DNA from: Entoloma clypeatum | Taxonomy: Eukaryota; Basidiomycota; Agaricomycetes; Agaricales; Entolomataceae | DNA length: 64,000 nt | Assembly (NCBI GenBank): GCA_963565915.1 | Contig: OY751496.1 | Coordinates: 3,472,001-3,536,000 of the forward strand | Direction of reading: 5' to 3' | Part shown: positions 21,228 through 33,600 of the stretch, piece by piece | Layout: each line of letters starts with the position of its first letter | Position numbering within the stretch: position 1 is the stretch's first letter | Notes under the pieces: generated by a model | Told to the model about the DNA's origin: nothing | Seen by the model: the letters and a program-made list of their open reading frames with translations, nothing else | The model's database searches: none | Translations under genes and position numbers: made by a program

Positions 21228-23254
21228 CTACGAGACGTTCTGAAAAATGTCGGCCATGAGGCGATGGTATTTCGCAGAATTCTGCTTTTGGATGCCTCCG
21301 GCGAACAACTGGTGGCCTCGGTAGACATCATGAGCAGCCTCGGAGAGGAAGGAAGTTGGTTTATGGAAGCCTGTGCTCCAATCTTGGAGAACGGAATGAA
21401 CCTAGTTTACTTCATGAGCGAGACCAAGGGAAAATGTAGATTCAAGACTTCACGGCGTACGGCGGTGGAAACGAGAGCAACCATAGCAGTCGGAACCTCC
21501 AATTCACCTGACTGTGGTGGAATATTGATAGTTGAAGTAAAACGGGAAGCATGTCGTAGGGCATGGCTTCCCCGGCCAGCGAAGAAATACTCCTTGATCA
21601 CCGAGATGATGGCGGGATGACCAAAGGGCTTTGTGCGACAAATTGAACCATTCTGCATAGATAGCATCAGAAATCATGTAGCATGTGTGTGGATGGTCAA
21701 CGATGACACACCGAAGTCCTTGGGTATATATAGCTGCCGCTTGTTAGGAGTTCGGCTACTTGTTCCTTGCACTTGCTCGGCTCGTCACCTGCCAGACCAT
21801 AATATGACTTGATGGTCGGTGAGATGTGTTTCTTCAATAAGCCACGCATATTTGCAAGTCGAGATAAGAACTTCAGAAAGCAGGGATCAGTACAAAAGTC
21901 AACGGGGAAAGGCTAGTTACGTGCGAATCTGGAGACCCATGTGGCAAGTGGCTCGGGATTGGATTCCAACCAATTGCTTATATCTGTATACCCTTTGGCC
22001 TGAGCGAGTGTTGTGACGATCTGGATGTGTTCGCCTTTGGCAGTCGTAGTGTTTGGGTACGCGTTTTGGCCAATAAGGTGGAATAGACCGTCGTTGAGAA
22101 TTGCGCGCATCCTGAGAGGCTGGGCACAGAGCAAGAGATACTGGCCGCCATTCTGTGGTGGGGTGTAAGGGAGGTTGTTGTCCCAGTCATCTGAGTTGAC
22201 GTCGGCGAGTTGACTATTGTTGCCCTCGCCAGTATGTGCGGTGTTGGGAGCTTGATGGGAAAACTGTGGGACCTAAAGACGAAGATGATGATCCAATAGA
22301 AATATAATGGGGAGGAGAAGCCAACCTCGGCATGGCGCGCCTTTGCGCGAGCAGAAGAAGGCTGACGCTGACGCTTACATAAACAAATGATGCGGACATG
22401 ACTCGGAAGTTCATACTAACCTTAGGCTGTTGAACCTCGTCCTCAGCTTCAGTTTCACGATCGGTGGGCCAACCAGGGTGCTTAAAGTTGTACTGGTAAG
22501 CTAAAGACTGTTTAGACTCTGGTGGTAAACCCAGACCTCGAAGCGGAGCGTCTTCCTGAGCTCCTCTGCATCAAGATCATCCAAGTCTTCCGAGTCGTCG
22601 GCATTGTCACCGCTGGCATCCGTTGGGTGATAATCATTGTCATCGGAAGCCTGGTCCTGGTCGAATTCGTCATGTTCCCTATCAGACACCTCGTCCGCTG
22701 GAGGGTCATTTTCTTTGTCACTGTCGTTAAAATCGATTGTAGCAGGTGCCCTACGGATACTGGGTCCTTTGCGACGATCTTTTAGGCAAGTTAGCTAGGA
22801 TCAGCGGTGTACAGTAAATAATGCTAATGTACTATTCCAACTTGTTGCGAGAGGAATCTCTGGTGCGATATGGGATGCTTGTTGTGATGTCTCATTGACT
22901 AGGCAATACATTCAATGCAAGAAGAAAAATAGGATAAGTGGGTATAAACAGACCTTTCTTTGTCGGTCTAAGTGGACCTTGAAGGTTAGGTGAACCTGGT
23001 CGCTTCCGTGCTCCCCGTGGTGCCGCTCCATTCCAGACTGATGAATTTAATTTCAACGGAACATACCATGACCACAATTTGAGAGCAATTGAAAAAAAAG
23101 ACGATGCACTCACCAGCCGTAGTCAAGGCTTTCTCCTTGGCCTGACGAGCACCTACAGAAAATTGACCATTATTCAAGTATACATTTCGAGCAAGGCCTA
23201 CTGACCTCGGGCGCCCGATGGATTTGTTGTTACAAAAGCTGGAGCTTTGTGCAT
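21228..23254 (-). CDS. DUF6532 protein carried by the Plavaka element (multi-exon)
   Basis: Reading on the minus strand from a candidate ATG at 23254 through about nine short exons to TAG at 21230-21228. The N-terminus is basic and Gly/Arg/Pro-rich (GARQAKEKALTTA, PRGARKRPGSP), followed by a strongly acidic stretch (DDSEDLDDLDAEEL near 22580) and a C-terminal domain with LRMRAILNDGLFHLIGQ, PFGHPAIISVIKEYFF, VPTAMVALVSTAV and VLQDWSTGF. These match the pattern I know for DUF6532, a basidiomycete domain of unknown function. Splice phases agree at the junctions I checked (for example GAA|GTCTTG...CTAG|GTT near 21440). Lying between the TIRs, it is probably a transposon gene rather than a host gene. 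The function is unknown; basic plus acidic regions suggest a nuclear protein. Confidence 0.65.
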
Positions 23255-23781
23255 TCTGAAATATAATGAACGATAGTATGGATTTGTGAGATGGGTGAGA
23301 GGTGAAAAAGAAATTGTCATTGCAAACAAGGCATGAACAATATATAATAATCTGGAACGTGCTGCACTTGGGGAAGTCATGGCATCTATGCCAAATTAGT
23401 CATTCAACAGATCAGGTGGCTCGGCGGTGTGTTCGGCTTTGAGTGGCATAAATCCTTTAGCACAAAACCCCTGATGGGTTTGAATAGATGGGACTGTGTC
23501 GGTGAGATGAGATGTTCTGGGTCTTTTGTTTGGATTGACTGTGTGTGCCCCTCTTCTCTTATTTTGTCATATTGCCTCCGCCAATATTTGATTCAATTGT
23601 TTTCTTCATTCTTGTGGCGTTCTAAGCCTAATTTACCTGTCCGACGCGGCCTCCTGTCAATTACAACCAACGGCAAAGTGGGGGTAACAGCACATATTGA
23701 TGCTCGATTCAATCCATCCTTGACTCACTGACAGACTATTCACCGAAAGATTATTCACCTTGTACGCAGAGTACCACCTCC
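23255..23781. other. divergent promoter region between DUF6532 gene and 195-aa gene
   Basis: 527 bp between two outward-reading genes. A possible extra 5' exon of the DUF6532 gene (ATG at 23380) lies here but is not in phase with the following exon under any splice I tried. Otherwise nothing recognised. Confidence 0.4.
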
Positions 23782-24369
23782 ATGGATCCATACTCTGACG
23801 AATATTACCTTGGTCCTCATGAACTACGAGATCGCCAATCTGCCTTGCATATATCTGCACTATATCGTCTGCGAAAGCATGCGAGAAGGTCTCCTGCTAT
23901 GCTGACTCCAGGTGGGGCATGGGACTCCATATCTGTTTATAATGCTACTCGTAAGCTGGTGATCATTCAAAGGTTGCTACGACAACTGACATGCAGAATA
24001 GCCATACTTTCGGAAACCATTGAGGATGAAAATCTGGAAGTACGCGTTGTTCGAGCATCACACCCACCACTAGGCCGCGAAAGCATGGAGCGTACAATAT
24101 GGGTTCCATATAACATTCACCCAGATGACTTCCTTGTTCGCATGACAGAGATATTGCACATTGACCGAGCAATGATGAAATTGGGCTGGCGGTCGTGTGA
24201 TGATGGCAAAACATCAACCCCATGCCCACTGAAGACTGTTCGAGATGCCGAGCGCCTGATAAACGAGATGAGGTTTTTAAGACACGCACGGAAGCGTCGA
24301 TCTATGAAGAAGTTAGTTTGGGTTCAAGTTATCGATCTTGTTCGTGAGCGACATGATCCTCCTTCGTGA
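23782..24369 (+). CDS. unrecognised 195-aa protein inside the Plavaka element
   Basis: Single uninterrupted frame of 195 residues from ATG 23782 to TGA 24369. It is rich in Arg and Leu with several amphipathic helices (HISALYRLRKHARRS, RKLVIIQRLLRQLTCRIAIL) and a C-terminal basic segment (RHARKRRSMKKLVW). No signal peptide, membrane segment or known motif is visible. The coding signal is supported by length in a region of short frames and by its position between the DUF6532 gene and the transposase, inside the TIRs. The Arg-rich helices would fit a DNA-binding or partner protein for transposition; this is a guess. Confidence 0.6.
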   Translation: MDPYSDEYYLGPHELRDRQSALHISALYRLRKHARRSPAMLTPGGAWDSISVYNATRKLVIIQRLLRQLTCRIAILSETIEDENLEVRVVRASHPPLGRESMERTIWVPYNIHPDDFLVRMTEILHIDRAMMKLGWRSCDDGKTSTPCPLKTVRDAERLINEMRFLRHARKRRSMKKLVWVQVIDLVRERHDPPS

Positions 24370-24667
24370 TAGTGACTTACAACAAGTAGAGCCGCATGAC
24401 TATGATTGCTTCTACTAGCCTTGCTCTTCAACATCGCAAACATTGTAACTTCCATAACACTACCGAAAGGTCCGTATCAGCGAAGGACATGAGAAGAAAA
24501 TGTATGCATACAAGTGATAAAGAAAATGTAGTCGTACCGTTACATTCGAAAGTATAGATTGATGAAATGACTGCTAAATTTGTAGGGTCAGGAACATTTA
24601 AATAGTCACAACTCAATCACCACTCGAAACCACAGCTATCCTTTTGACTTTCCCATCATCGTTTCTC

Positions 24668-27600
24668 ATGACGATCATCTGTCCCGGCTGTCAGCGCTCC
24701 TTCAAATGGAATGGCCTGAGGACTCACATTCGCATGACTAAAGATTTGCGTTGCAAATCTGGGTTGCAAGTCATTGAGGCGGAGGACTTGACGGAATTCC
24801 CTGTTGATTCTTCAGGCGATTTCTTCGGTAGATACAGGGATTATGATGACGACGACGCTGAAATGGGTATTGGATCAAGCTGTGATGCTGACCGTGGCGA
24901 AGAACATCCCTTCATCGATGACAGTGGAGACAGCGAGGCCAATAGTGATAGAAGCGATTCTGAATTGGAAGAAAGTGAGATTGACGAAGACGAGCAGGAA
25001 GGCGGAATAGAACCTGAAAGGCCAGATCACTCATCTCAGGCAATCCCAGACGACGAGATTGACTCACCTGAATCGAGCACACCACATCATCGACCAAGTG
25101 AGGCCGCCCTCTCTCAAGAGCCATACATCGTAAAGTTTCCAAGCTTGAAGGCTGGGCAAGCCTATTGCCACGTATCCTTCAGTACCAATGATGCATATGC
25201 CGACGATCTTCAGGCAAGAGGGATTCATAGCATTTATACACCATTCTCTTCGAAGTTGGAGTGGGAGATAGCACAGTGGGCGAAGAACCGGGGATCCAGT
25301 TCGACTGCCTTCACAGATCTGCTAAACATTGAAGGGGTGAGTCTCGACTTCCAATATGGCAAACATATTGTTATGCGTAACAAACCGTTCCAAGGTTCGG
25401 GCAGAGTATGCAGGAAGATGGAAAGGCGAAGAGCAATGTGATTGCTAAATCTAAGGAATCTAGCTATAGTACAAAGGGTTTATATAGGTACTGACTATAG
25501 GCGATAGCATATGAGTCAGTGCTGCGCAAGGCAGTGTATCTGAGTAAGATAACTGCGGAAGGCAGTGCATCTGAGTAAGACGACTGCGGAATGAGTCAGA
25601 CAGCTGCGGAAAGCGAGTCAGCGCGGGAGCGAAGTATACTAAAGGAAATAAAGTATAATACGATATGTGTAAGCGGGGGCCGATGAGTAAAAGTGAAAAA
25701 GTAAGCATATATGTCCGTAGTCGTTAGTCCGTAACATGTTCCCCTCCTCAAGGTCTGTGTCCTCACAGACTACCTACTCCCATCCATCGTTGCCATTTGG
25801 ATCGGCCCAGGCAGGGTCAACTCGGTTACCCCAATCCTTTATTAGTTCATCGTTTACCGCCGTGGCAAACTCTAAACCTCGAACGGCGAGGCGAAGGCGT
25901 CGGTTCTCGACAGCAAGGGTGTTGGTATAGTTTTTGAGGATGAGTTTCTCCTCAGCGGTGGGGGCGGTTGGCAAATCGGAAAGGGTATGAAGGCGGATAT
26001 GCATCTGCCGGTGAAGGATGTCGGCAACGGAGGTTTCGAGCACATGGATCTGGTCGCGCATGGAGAGCGCTTCGCCGATGAGGGTGGTGATGGTGGGGTT
26101 GATATCGGAAGCATCGGTGGAGGCGGCGGTGATGTTGGACATGGTAGAAATGATGTTTGAAAGGTATAAGAAGAACGGCGTGTTGGGCGAGAAGAGTTGG
26201 AGCGGGGAACTCGATGTGACAGAAGTCGATGTGGAAAATGGCTCAAAGTTTATTCTTTTATCGTGGACGCGATGGATTTTGCCGATGAAAGTCTCGGATC
26301 AAGTCTTGAGCGTTCTGAACATTAGTCCGAGGTTCCCACGTGTTCTCTTCTGGGCCATACCCTTCCCATTGGACGAGGTACTGGATCTTTCCACGGAATT
26401 TTCGAGAGTCCAGGATCGTGGAGACATGGTATTCTTCTCGTCCTTCGACGATGATCGGATCAGGGGCTGGCTTCGTTTTCTGAATAGCATACTTCGGGGT
26501 TTCGTATGGCGATAACAGGGTTTCGTTGAACACAGGGTGGATCATTTTCCAGGTTTTGGGAAGATCAAGACGGTATGCGCTAGCTCCTTTCTTCTCTAGG
26601 ACTTTGAACGGTCCGTGTCGGAGGGCGTCAAGTTTCTTTGAGGGACGATCAGTCCTGATGTTAGTCCCTTCCAGCCACACCTTGTCTCCGATGCGGTAAT
26701 CCCGAGACGGGCTTCGTCGTGTGTCAACTGTCTTCTTCATCTGATCCTGTGCCTGTTTCAGTGCTGCGTTGGCTTCTTCTCGTGCCTGTTTGAGTTTTTT
26801 CAAGAAGTCGTTTGCTGCCGGATTGGTGTCTTCCAACACAAGTTCTCCCTTCCAAGGATGCAGACCGTAGTTGAGATAGAATGGTGTGTACTTTGTCGCT
26901 TGATGTTCTTTGTCATTGTACTGGAATTCTGCGATTGCGATCCATTCCGCCCAATCATCTTGTAGATGGTTGACAAAGTTTCGTAAGAACACCTCGGTTT
27001 CCTGATGCGATCGTTCGGCCTGTCCATCAGTCTGTGGATGGTACGCAGTGGACAGATTTCTTTTGATCCCTAACATGCGGCAAAGTATCTCCATAAACTT
27101 CGCGGCGAACTGCGGTCCCCTATCGCTGATGATCTTCTTGGGAATTCCATGAAGTTTCCATATCTGGTCCCGATAGATCTTGGCTAATCCTTCAGCCGAT
27201 AGTTCCACGGTTGTCGGGATGAGATGAAGCATCTTTGAATGTCTGTCCGTGATGACCAGAATTGCGTTCTTCCCATCAGATTCTGGTATCGGTCCCACGA
27301 CGTCAATCCCTATATCTTCCCATGGTTGACTTGGCGCGGCGTTAGGGTGCAGAGGGGCGTGTCTCCTTTGGCGGCTGATCTTGTTGCGTTGACAGGTGTC
27401 ACAACCTTTCACATACTTCTTTACGTCATGTAGGATGGTGGGCCACCAGTAGGTGCGAGTGAGAAGTTCATGTGTTCGATACTGTCCTGGATGTCCTGCC
27501 ACTGGTGCATCGTGCGCTTCAAACATCAGTTCTTGGCGCAATTGTGGGTCTGGTGGAACATAGACTCGTTCTCCTGCGTAGGTGATGCCATTTTCCTGCT

Positions 27601-30600
27601 GGTACCAGTGAGGATTCTTCTTCAGACCCTGGGCTACTTCTGTTTCCATGCGATTCGAGGCCTTGATGCGTACGATCCATGGGTTTTCGATGGTTGTGAT
27701 GTTTCCGATTTTGATGGAATCAGATGTTTCACCCCCTTCAAAGAATTGTTCCTCCGTGAACATCTCCATTTGTATCACATCTTCTGATTCCAATCGTTTC
27801 AAAAATAGCCCCTCCTTGAGCATTTGGTCGCTGTCCTGCGGCTCGAGTTCCGTCTCATACCAGGGTAAACGTGACAGGATGTCTGCTTTCGCGTTTGTCT
27901 TCCCAGGTACATGTCGCAATTCGAAGTCATAGTCTTGTAGCTTCATCTTCCAGCGCCTCTGTCGTTGGTTTAGGTCCTGAGGACGCCGGAAATACTCCAG
28001 GTTTTTGTGATCGGTTAAGATCTCGAAACGTTCCTTGGCTTCAAGTAGATAATGTCGCCAGTCCTTCAGTGCTTCCATGACTGCCAAGAGTTCCTTGTCA
28101 TAGATCTCGTAATTCTGTTCGGCCGCGGACATGGTCCGCGACAAGAACGTGATAGGATGCCACTTGTCGTCTTGTTTCTGTGAGAGTACCGCTCCAATTG
28201 CATAACCCGATGCATCGGTTTCAACCCTGAACTGTCCGTCCGGTTTGGGCAATGCCAAGACTGGTGCTGTCGTGATTGCCCGTATGAGACCTTCAAATGC
28301 TTCTTGCGCCGCTGGTCCCCATGTGAATGCTGTATTTCCCGTAAGTGTCGTGAGTGGCTTTGCGATGTTTGAGTATCCTTCAATGAAGCGTCGATAAAAG
28401 TTGGCAAATCCCAGGAACCTCTGGACTTCCTTTTTTGATGTGGGTACTCGCCAGTTCCGGATTGTGTCCACCTTTTCAGTTTCCATCTCGACACGTCCTT
28501 CACCCACGACATATCCCAATATGGGGCATTTCGTTACTTCCCAAAGACACTTCTTCTCCTTTAGGAACAAGTCATTGTCCGACAGGATCTGCAAGATCTC
28601 TTCGGTATTCCGGGCGAGTTCTTCCTTGGTTTTACCAATAACCACTATGTCATCCATGTAAATCACACAGATGCGCCGACGGATCTGATCCCTGAATAGG
28701 CTGGCCATCATCCGAGAGAACGTTCCCGGGGAATTGCAGAGACCGAAAAACATGACCAATGGTTCAAACAATCCTCGGCTGGTCAAGAAGGCGGCTTTCC
28801 ATTCGTCACCCTTTTTGATCCGCACATTATTGTATCCCCACATGATGTCCATTTTGTTGAAGTAGACTGCGTCCTTCAATACATCCAAGAGGTCGTTGAT
28901 GCGTGGGAGTGGGAATTTGTCCTTAACCGTGAATTTGTTAACCGTGCGATAGTCCTGTACCAATCGTTTGGAACCGTCTTTCTTGTTAATGAAGAAGCAG
29001 GGTGATGCATAAGGGGATTTGGACGGTCGGATCTTTCCGGTTGCCAGGCCTTCATCGATGAATTCGTCCAGTTCTTCTTGCTCCTTTTGGGTCATAGGGT
29101 ACGTGTTTCCCCCTAGCTCCTTTGGTGCGTCCGGTGTAAGTTCGATGCCGTGGTCCCATTCCCTTTCCTTTGGGATCTTGTCAAAGTTTTCTTTTTCAAA
29201 AAGATGGGCAAAACGTTCAACATATGAGGGTCGTTTGGTTGTGGGAGGTGGTGTGGGAGTAACTGCTTCCAATATGGGGTCTCCGGGCTTCCATTTCTGA
29301 TCCGATTTCTTGGGCGCGTCCTTGTCTCGTACTTCCACCATGCGAACCCGATGTTTGCGACCATTAAGGTTAACCCTGAAATCCGAGTGTTTGGTTTGAC
29401 ACGTTGATGGGCATCGGTTGAATGTTACGGCGCCGGTCGTCCAATTGATTGTAGGGTTGTGGTGCACCAACCAATCATGTCCCAAAAGCATATCTGTTCT
29501 CCCAATGTCCAATACCATTGCCTCCATGGTTTCCTGGTGTGTTCCCAAGTCCAGCTTGACTTCGGCAAGTTTTTCTGCTTTCTGTTGTCGGTTCGGTGAT
29601 CCATCCGCATTTAGGATTGATATGGGCTTTATTCCACGTGTGGGAAGGTTCTGTTCACGTACTATTCTGGGATGGATACATGTGCGTTCACATCCGCTAT
29701 CGACCTCGGGTCGAATGGCCTTTGGTCCTCGTCGTGTTTTGATCTGAGCTTGCAGCTTGATCTCTCGTCGTTTCGGAGGTTTATCTCCCTTGACAATCTT
29801 AGTTGACGCAACGGCTCGCTTTGCAGGGATAACATAAGTTATATTGTCTGTAACTGCACCAGGCAAGCGAGTTCGTTTAATGGATAAGGGTCGCGACTTA
29901 GCGTCGTTTAATCGGACCCTTCGGGAAAATCCTTCTCATCGGTCTCTATGGTGATGGTTTCATCGTCATCATCGGTATCTCCATCAGACACCTTCCTAAT
30001 CTTTCCAGAGTTCTTCTTCGGCTTGCGGCAGTTGCGCGCGATATGTCCTTCTTGGTCGCAGTTGAAACACTTACGACCATCTTTCTTCTTTGGGGCTTTG
30101 CAGTCTTTGGCAAGGTGACCAAAGCGCTGACAGTTGTAGCAACGGGCTACTCCTGCTTTGTCGATCTCCATGGCTTTGCCTTGACCACCATAAGTGGTAC
30201 CCGATCCGGTGCGTGTGTCGCCACCCCCTCGGATGACTAATGCATGTCCCTCCATCTGTCGTCCCTTGTTTCGGATCTCCTTTGCGTAATCGGTGTACGT
30301 CTTGCCATCGCTGGCCACTTGTTCAGAAATTCTGCGGTTGACGTTCTTTTCCAGGATGTATTTCCCAGTTTCTTCGCCAAGGTTTGACAGCTTTAAGATC
30401 TCTTCGAATTCGTCCAAGAATTCGTCGATGGTGCGTTTCTCCTGTTTCAGGACTTCGAGTTTCGCCTTGGCCGCTGCCGACTTGTTGGCAATAGAGAATC
30501 GCGTAGCGATGTCGTCTGAGAATCCTAACCAGGTGATGTTCTCGCCATCGGTGGCAAGGTCGTCTAACTTGTTGCTGGCCCAGTGTTTACCGGACCCTTC

Positions 30601-33600
30601 CATCATGCGGGATAACACCGCAAGAATCTTCTGATCGTCGGACAGTCCCTTCTGGAACCTGATGTATAATTTGGTGGCTTTCCACCACTCGTCGAAGGTG
30701 TGTCTGTCTTTGAACATCCCAGGATCTTTGATGATCTTGGATGTATCCATTGTTTGTACTGTTGGTGCTTCTGCCATGTCTAGAACCTGCGGAGTAGGAG
30801 AGGTGTCGGATTGTTGGGATGAAGATGGGGTTCGGGATATAGGTAGGGGTTGAAAATCAGTCCCTGTTCTAGGCGTCTGTTCGGTATCTGACTGCGCGGA
30901 GTCAAAAGTAAATTCGTCAGGGGACTCGTCGGCGGAATCGGTGGCAAAACGTTCGGGGTATTTCCTCTGTAGATCTCTAAGGAATCTCTGTTCCTGCGCG
31001 TCTGTTGGTCGCGAGAAGGGGTCAAGTCTCTCGTTTCGTGCCCAACGGTTGTACTCGGTCTGTTGCTCGTCGGTGGTGAAGTGGGCGTAGATCTGCTGCT
31101 TCGAGTAAGACGTGGTGATGCGGCTCTGGGACGTCTCGATGTGAGCGTCCTAATCAATCTTCTGATAACGGTTGTCTGGACACCGATAAACTCTCTGATC
31201 TCTGTGATCCGACCTGTCTGAGGTCCTTCTTGAACGCGAAAGCTTTCGAGTTCGTTCTGTCGGGCGTTGTAACGCGCGATCTGGTGTTGCCGAGCAAGAT
31301 GGATGCTCTCTGCTATTTCGCCGTGGGGGCGATGCTCGTCGTTGTCTAGTTCTTCATCAAGCACCTGCTGTAGGATGCGACGGATCTCCGATTCGATGTA
31401 CTGCTGGATAAGCGTAAAATCGATACTGTCTCAAGGACTTAGCTCCTCCTGTCGGGTTTCTGGCGTGCTGAATGGGTTACTGGTGAAGTCTTCAAAGAAG
31501 CGTGACGTCTTGACTCGTCTGGTAGTTGCTCTCTTCGCTCTGGGCGAACCTAACGAGATTTAGCAACTTGTTATGCGTAACAAACCGTTCCAAGGTTCGG
31601 GCAGAGTATGCAGGAAGATGGAAAGGCGAAGAGCAATGTGATTGCTAAATCTAAGGAATCTAGCTATAGTACAAAGGGTTTATATAGGTACTGACTATAG
31701 GCGATAGCATATGAGTCAGTGCTGCGCAAGGCAGTGTATCTGAGTAAGATAACTGCGGAAGGCAGTGCATCTGAGTAAGACGACTGCGGAATGAGTCAGA
31801 CAGCTGCGGAAAGCGAGTCAGCGTGGGAGCGAAGTATACTAAAGGAAATAAAGTATAATACGATATGTGTAAGCGGGGGCCGATGAGTAAAAGTGAAAAA
31901 GTAAGCATATATGTCCGTAGTCGTTAGTCCGTAACACATATACTCAGGTGGCTCTGTTGAGGTCGTTGAACGCCTGGGTCTATCCTTCAAAAACGCCTCC
32001 GAGCTCAACAAGATCATTGATGATCATCTGCCTGGGCGGCCACGATTTGAGCGTCGTGAAATCTTGCTCGGTGGTGAGGTATGCGAGGTCTTTCTGCGTG
32101 ATGTACTAGGTTGTGTGCGCGCACTATTTGGAGACCCCGATTTTGCATCCTACCTTGTCTTTGCACCAGAGAAGCACTTTACCGACTCTTCAAAGACAAC
32201 ACACATGTTTCACGACATGCATACTGGGCGTTGGTGGTGGGAGACACAGGCGAGTCATTTGTTTGCACCTGTGGCCATTGCTCGTCATATGTAACATTAC
32301 CTTAGGACAAACTCGAACGCGACAAGCCAGGGGCGACCATCGTGCCCCTCATTATTTCGACTGACAAGACTCAGCTCACGCTCTTTCGAAACAAGAGCGC
32401 TTATCCTATCTACTTGACCATCGGAAACATCCCCAAAGAAATCCGCCGCAAGCCTTCTTACCATGCCTATACTCTCCTTGGGTACCTTCCTACAACCCAC
32501 CTCGAAAATGTCACTAATGTAGCATCACGACGTCGGCAATTGGCAAACCTCTATCATGCCTGCATGGGCCACATTCTCAATCCACTTGAGACTGCTGGAC
32601 GAGATGGAGTATTCATGACAACGGGTGATGGCTTCACTCACCGCATACATCCCCTCCTGGCCTGCATGGTGGAGGATTACCCAGAACAGGTTCTGACAAT
32701 GTGTACATACAATGGCAAATGTCCATCCTGTGATACGTCCCACAATGATCTTGAAATTTACGACCGCCATCACGTCCCACCTTTCCGCAAGATCGAACAG
32801 GTTCTTACTGCTCTGGACTCATTTGAAGAAGATCCCGCAGGCTTTCTCCAGACCTGCAAGGCCACCGGTGTTAAACCCGTTGTCAATCCCTTCTGGATGA
32901 ATCTTCCTTATGTCAACATCTACCGCTCCGTCACACCTGATATTTTGCACCAACTGTATCAGGGAATAATGAGGCATCTCATTCATTGGATCATCGCCGC
33001 ATATGGGGCTGCAGAAATTGACGCACGCTGTCGCCGCCTGCCTCCTAACCATAATATCAGGATATTTATGAAGGGAATTTCCTCCCTTTCACGTGTTACT
33101 GGACAGATGCACGACCACATGTGTCGCATTCTCCTCGGCATCATAATCGGTGCTCCTCTCGCAAATGGACTTGCAAATGCGCGTCTTTTAAAAAGTGTCC
33201 GCGCACTCCTTGACTTTCTCTATCTGGCCCAATATCCTATCCACACCGATGAGACGCTGGTGCAACTTGATGATGCCCTCGAGCGGTTTCACGCAAATAA
33301 GACCATCTTCGTTGACCTTGGTATTCGCGACTCATTCAACATCCCGAAGCTGCACTGGGCCTGTCATTATGTCACTGCAATCAAACTCTATGGCACCACG
33401 GACAATGTAAATACTCAATATACGGAGCGCCTGCATATCGACTTCGCTAAGGATGCCTATGAAGCTACAAATGGCAAAGATGAATTTTCGCAGATGACGC
33501 TTTGGCTTGAACGCAAGGAGAAAATTTTTCGTCACGCACAATATATTTCTTGGCGAATTCGTGGCTCACCAAAGACTACAGCCATGCGAAACACTGCAGA

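Larger units (their letters stand above)
25369..31936 (-). mobile_element. Ty3/gypsy chromovirus in first intron of the Plavaka transposase
   Basis: 368-bp LTRs at 25369-25736 and 31569-31936, differing by one substitution (C at 25624, T at 31824) in what I compared; target duplication CATAT at 25364-25368 and 31937-31941. Minus-strand order: 5' LTR, upstream Gag-like frame, Gag with two CCHC knuckles, Pol (protease, RT, RNase H, integrase, chromodomain), then an extra 122-aa frame, a purine-rich tract (GAGGAGGGGAACA) and the 3' LTR. RT before integrase and a C-terminal chromodomain define a chromovirus. The near-identical LTRs indicate a very recent insertion, later than the Plavaka element. 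No tRNA-type TGG primer site follows the 5' LTR. Confidence 0.95.

Noticed and set aside
21192..21620. 142-codon plus-strand frame
   Set aside because: Antisense to the DUF6532 exons, which have recognisable motifs and consistent splice phases.
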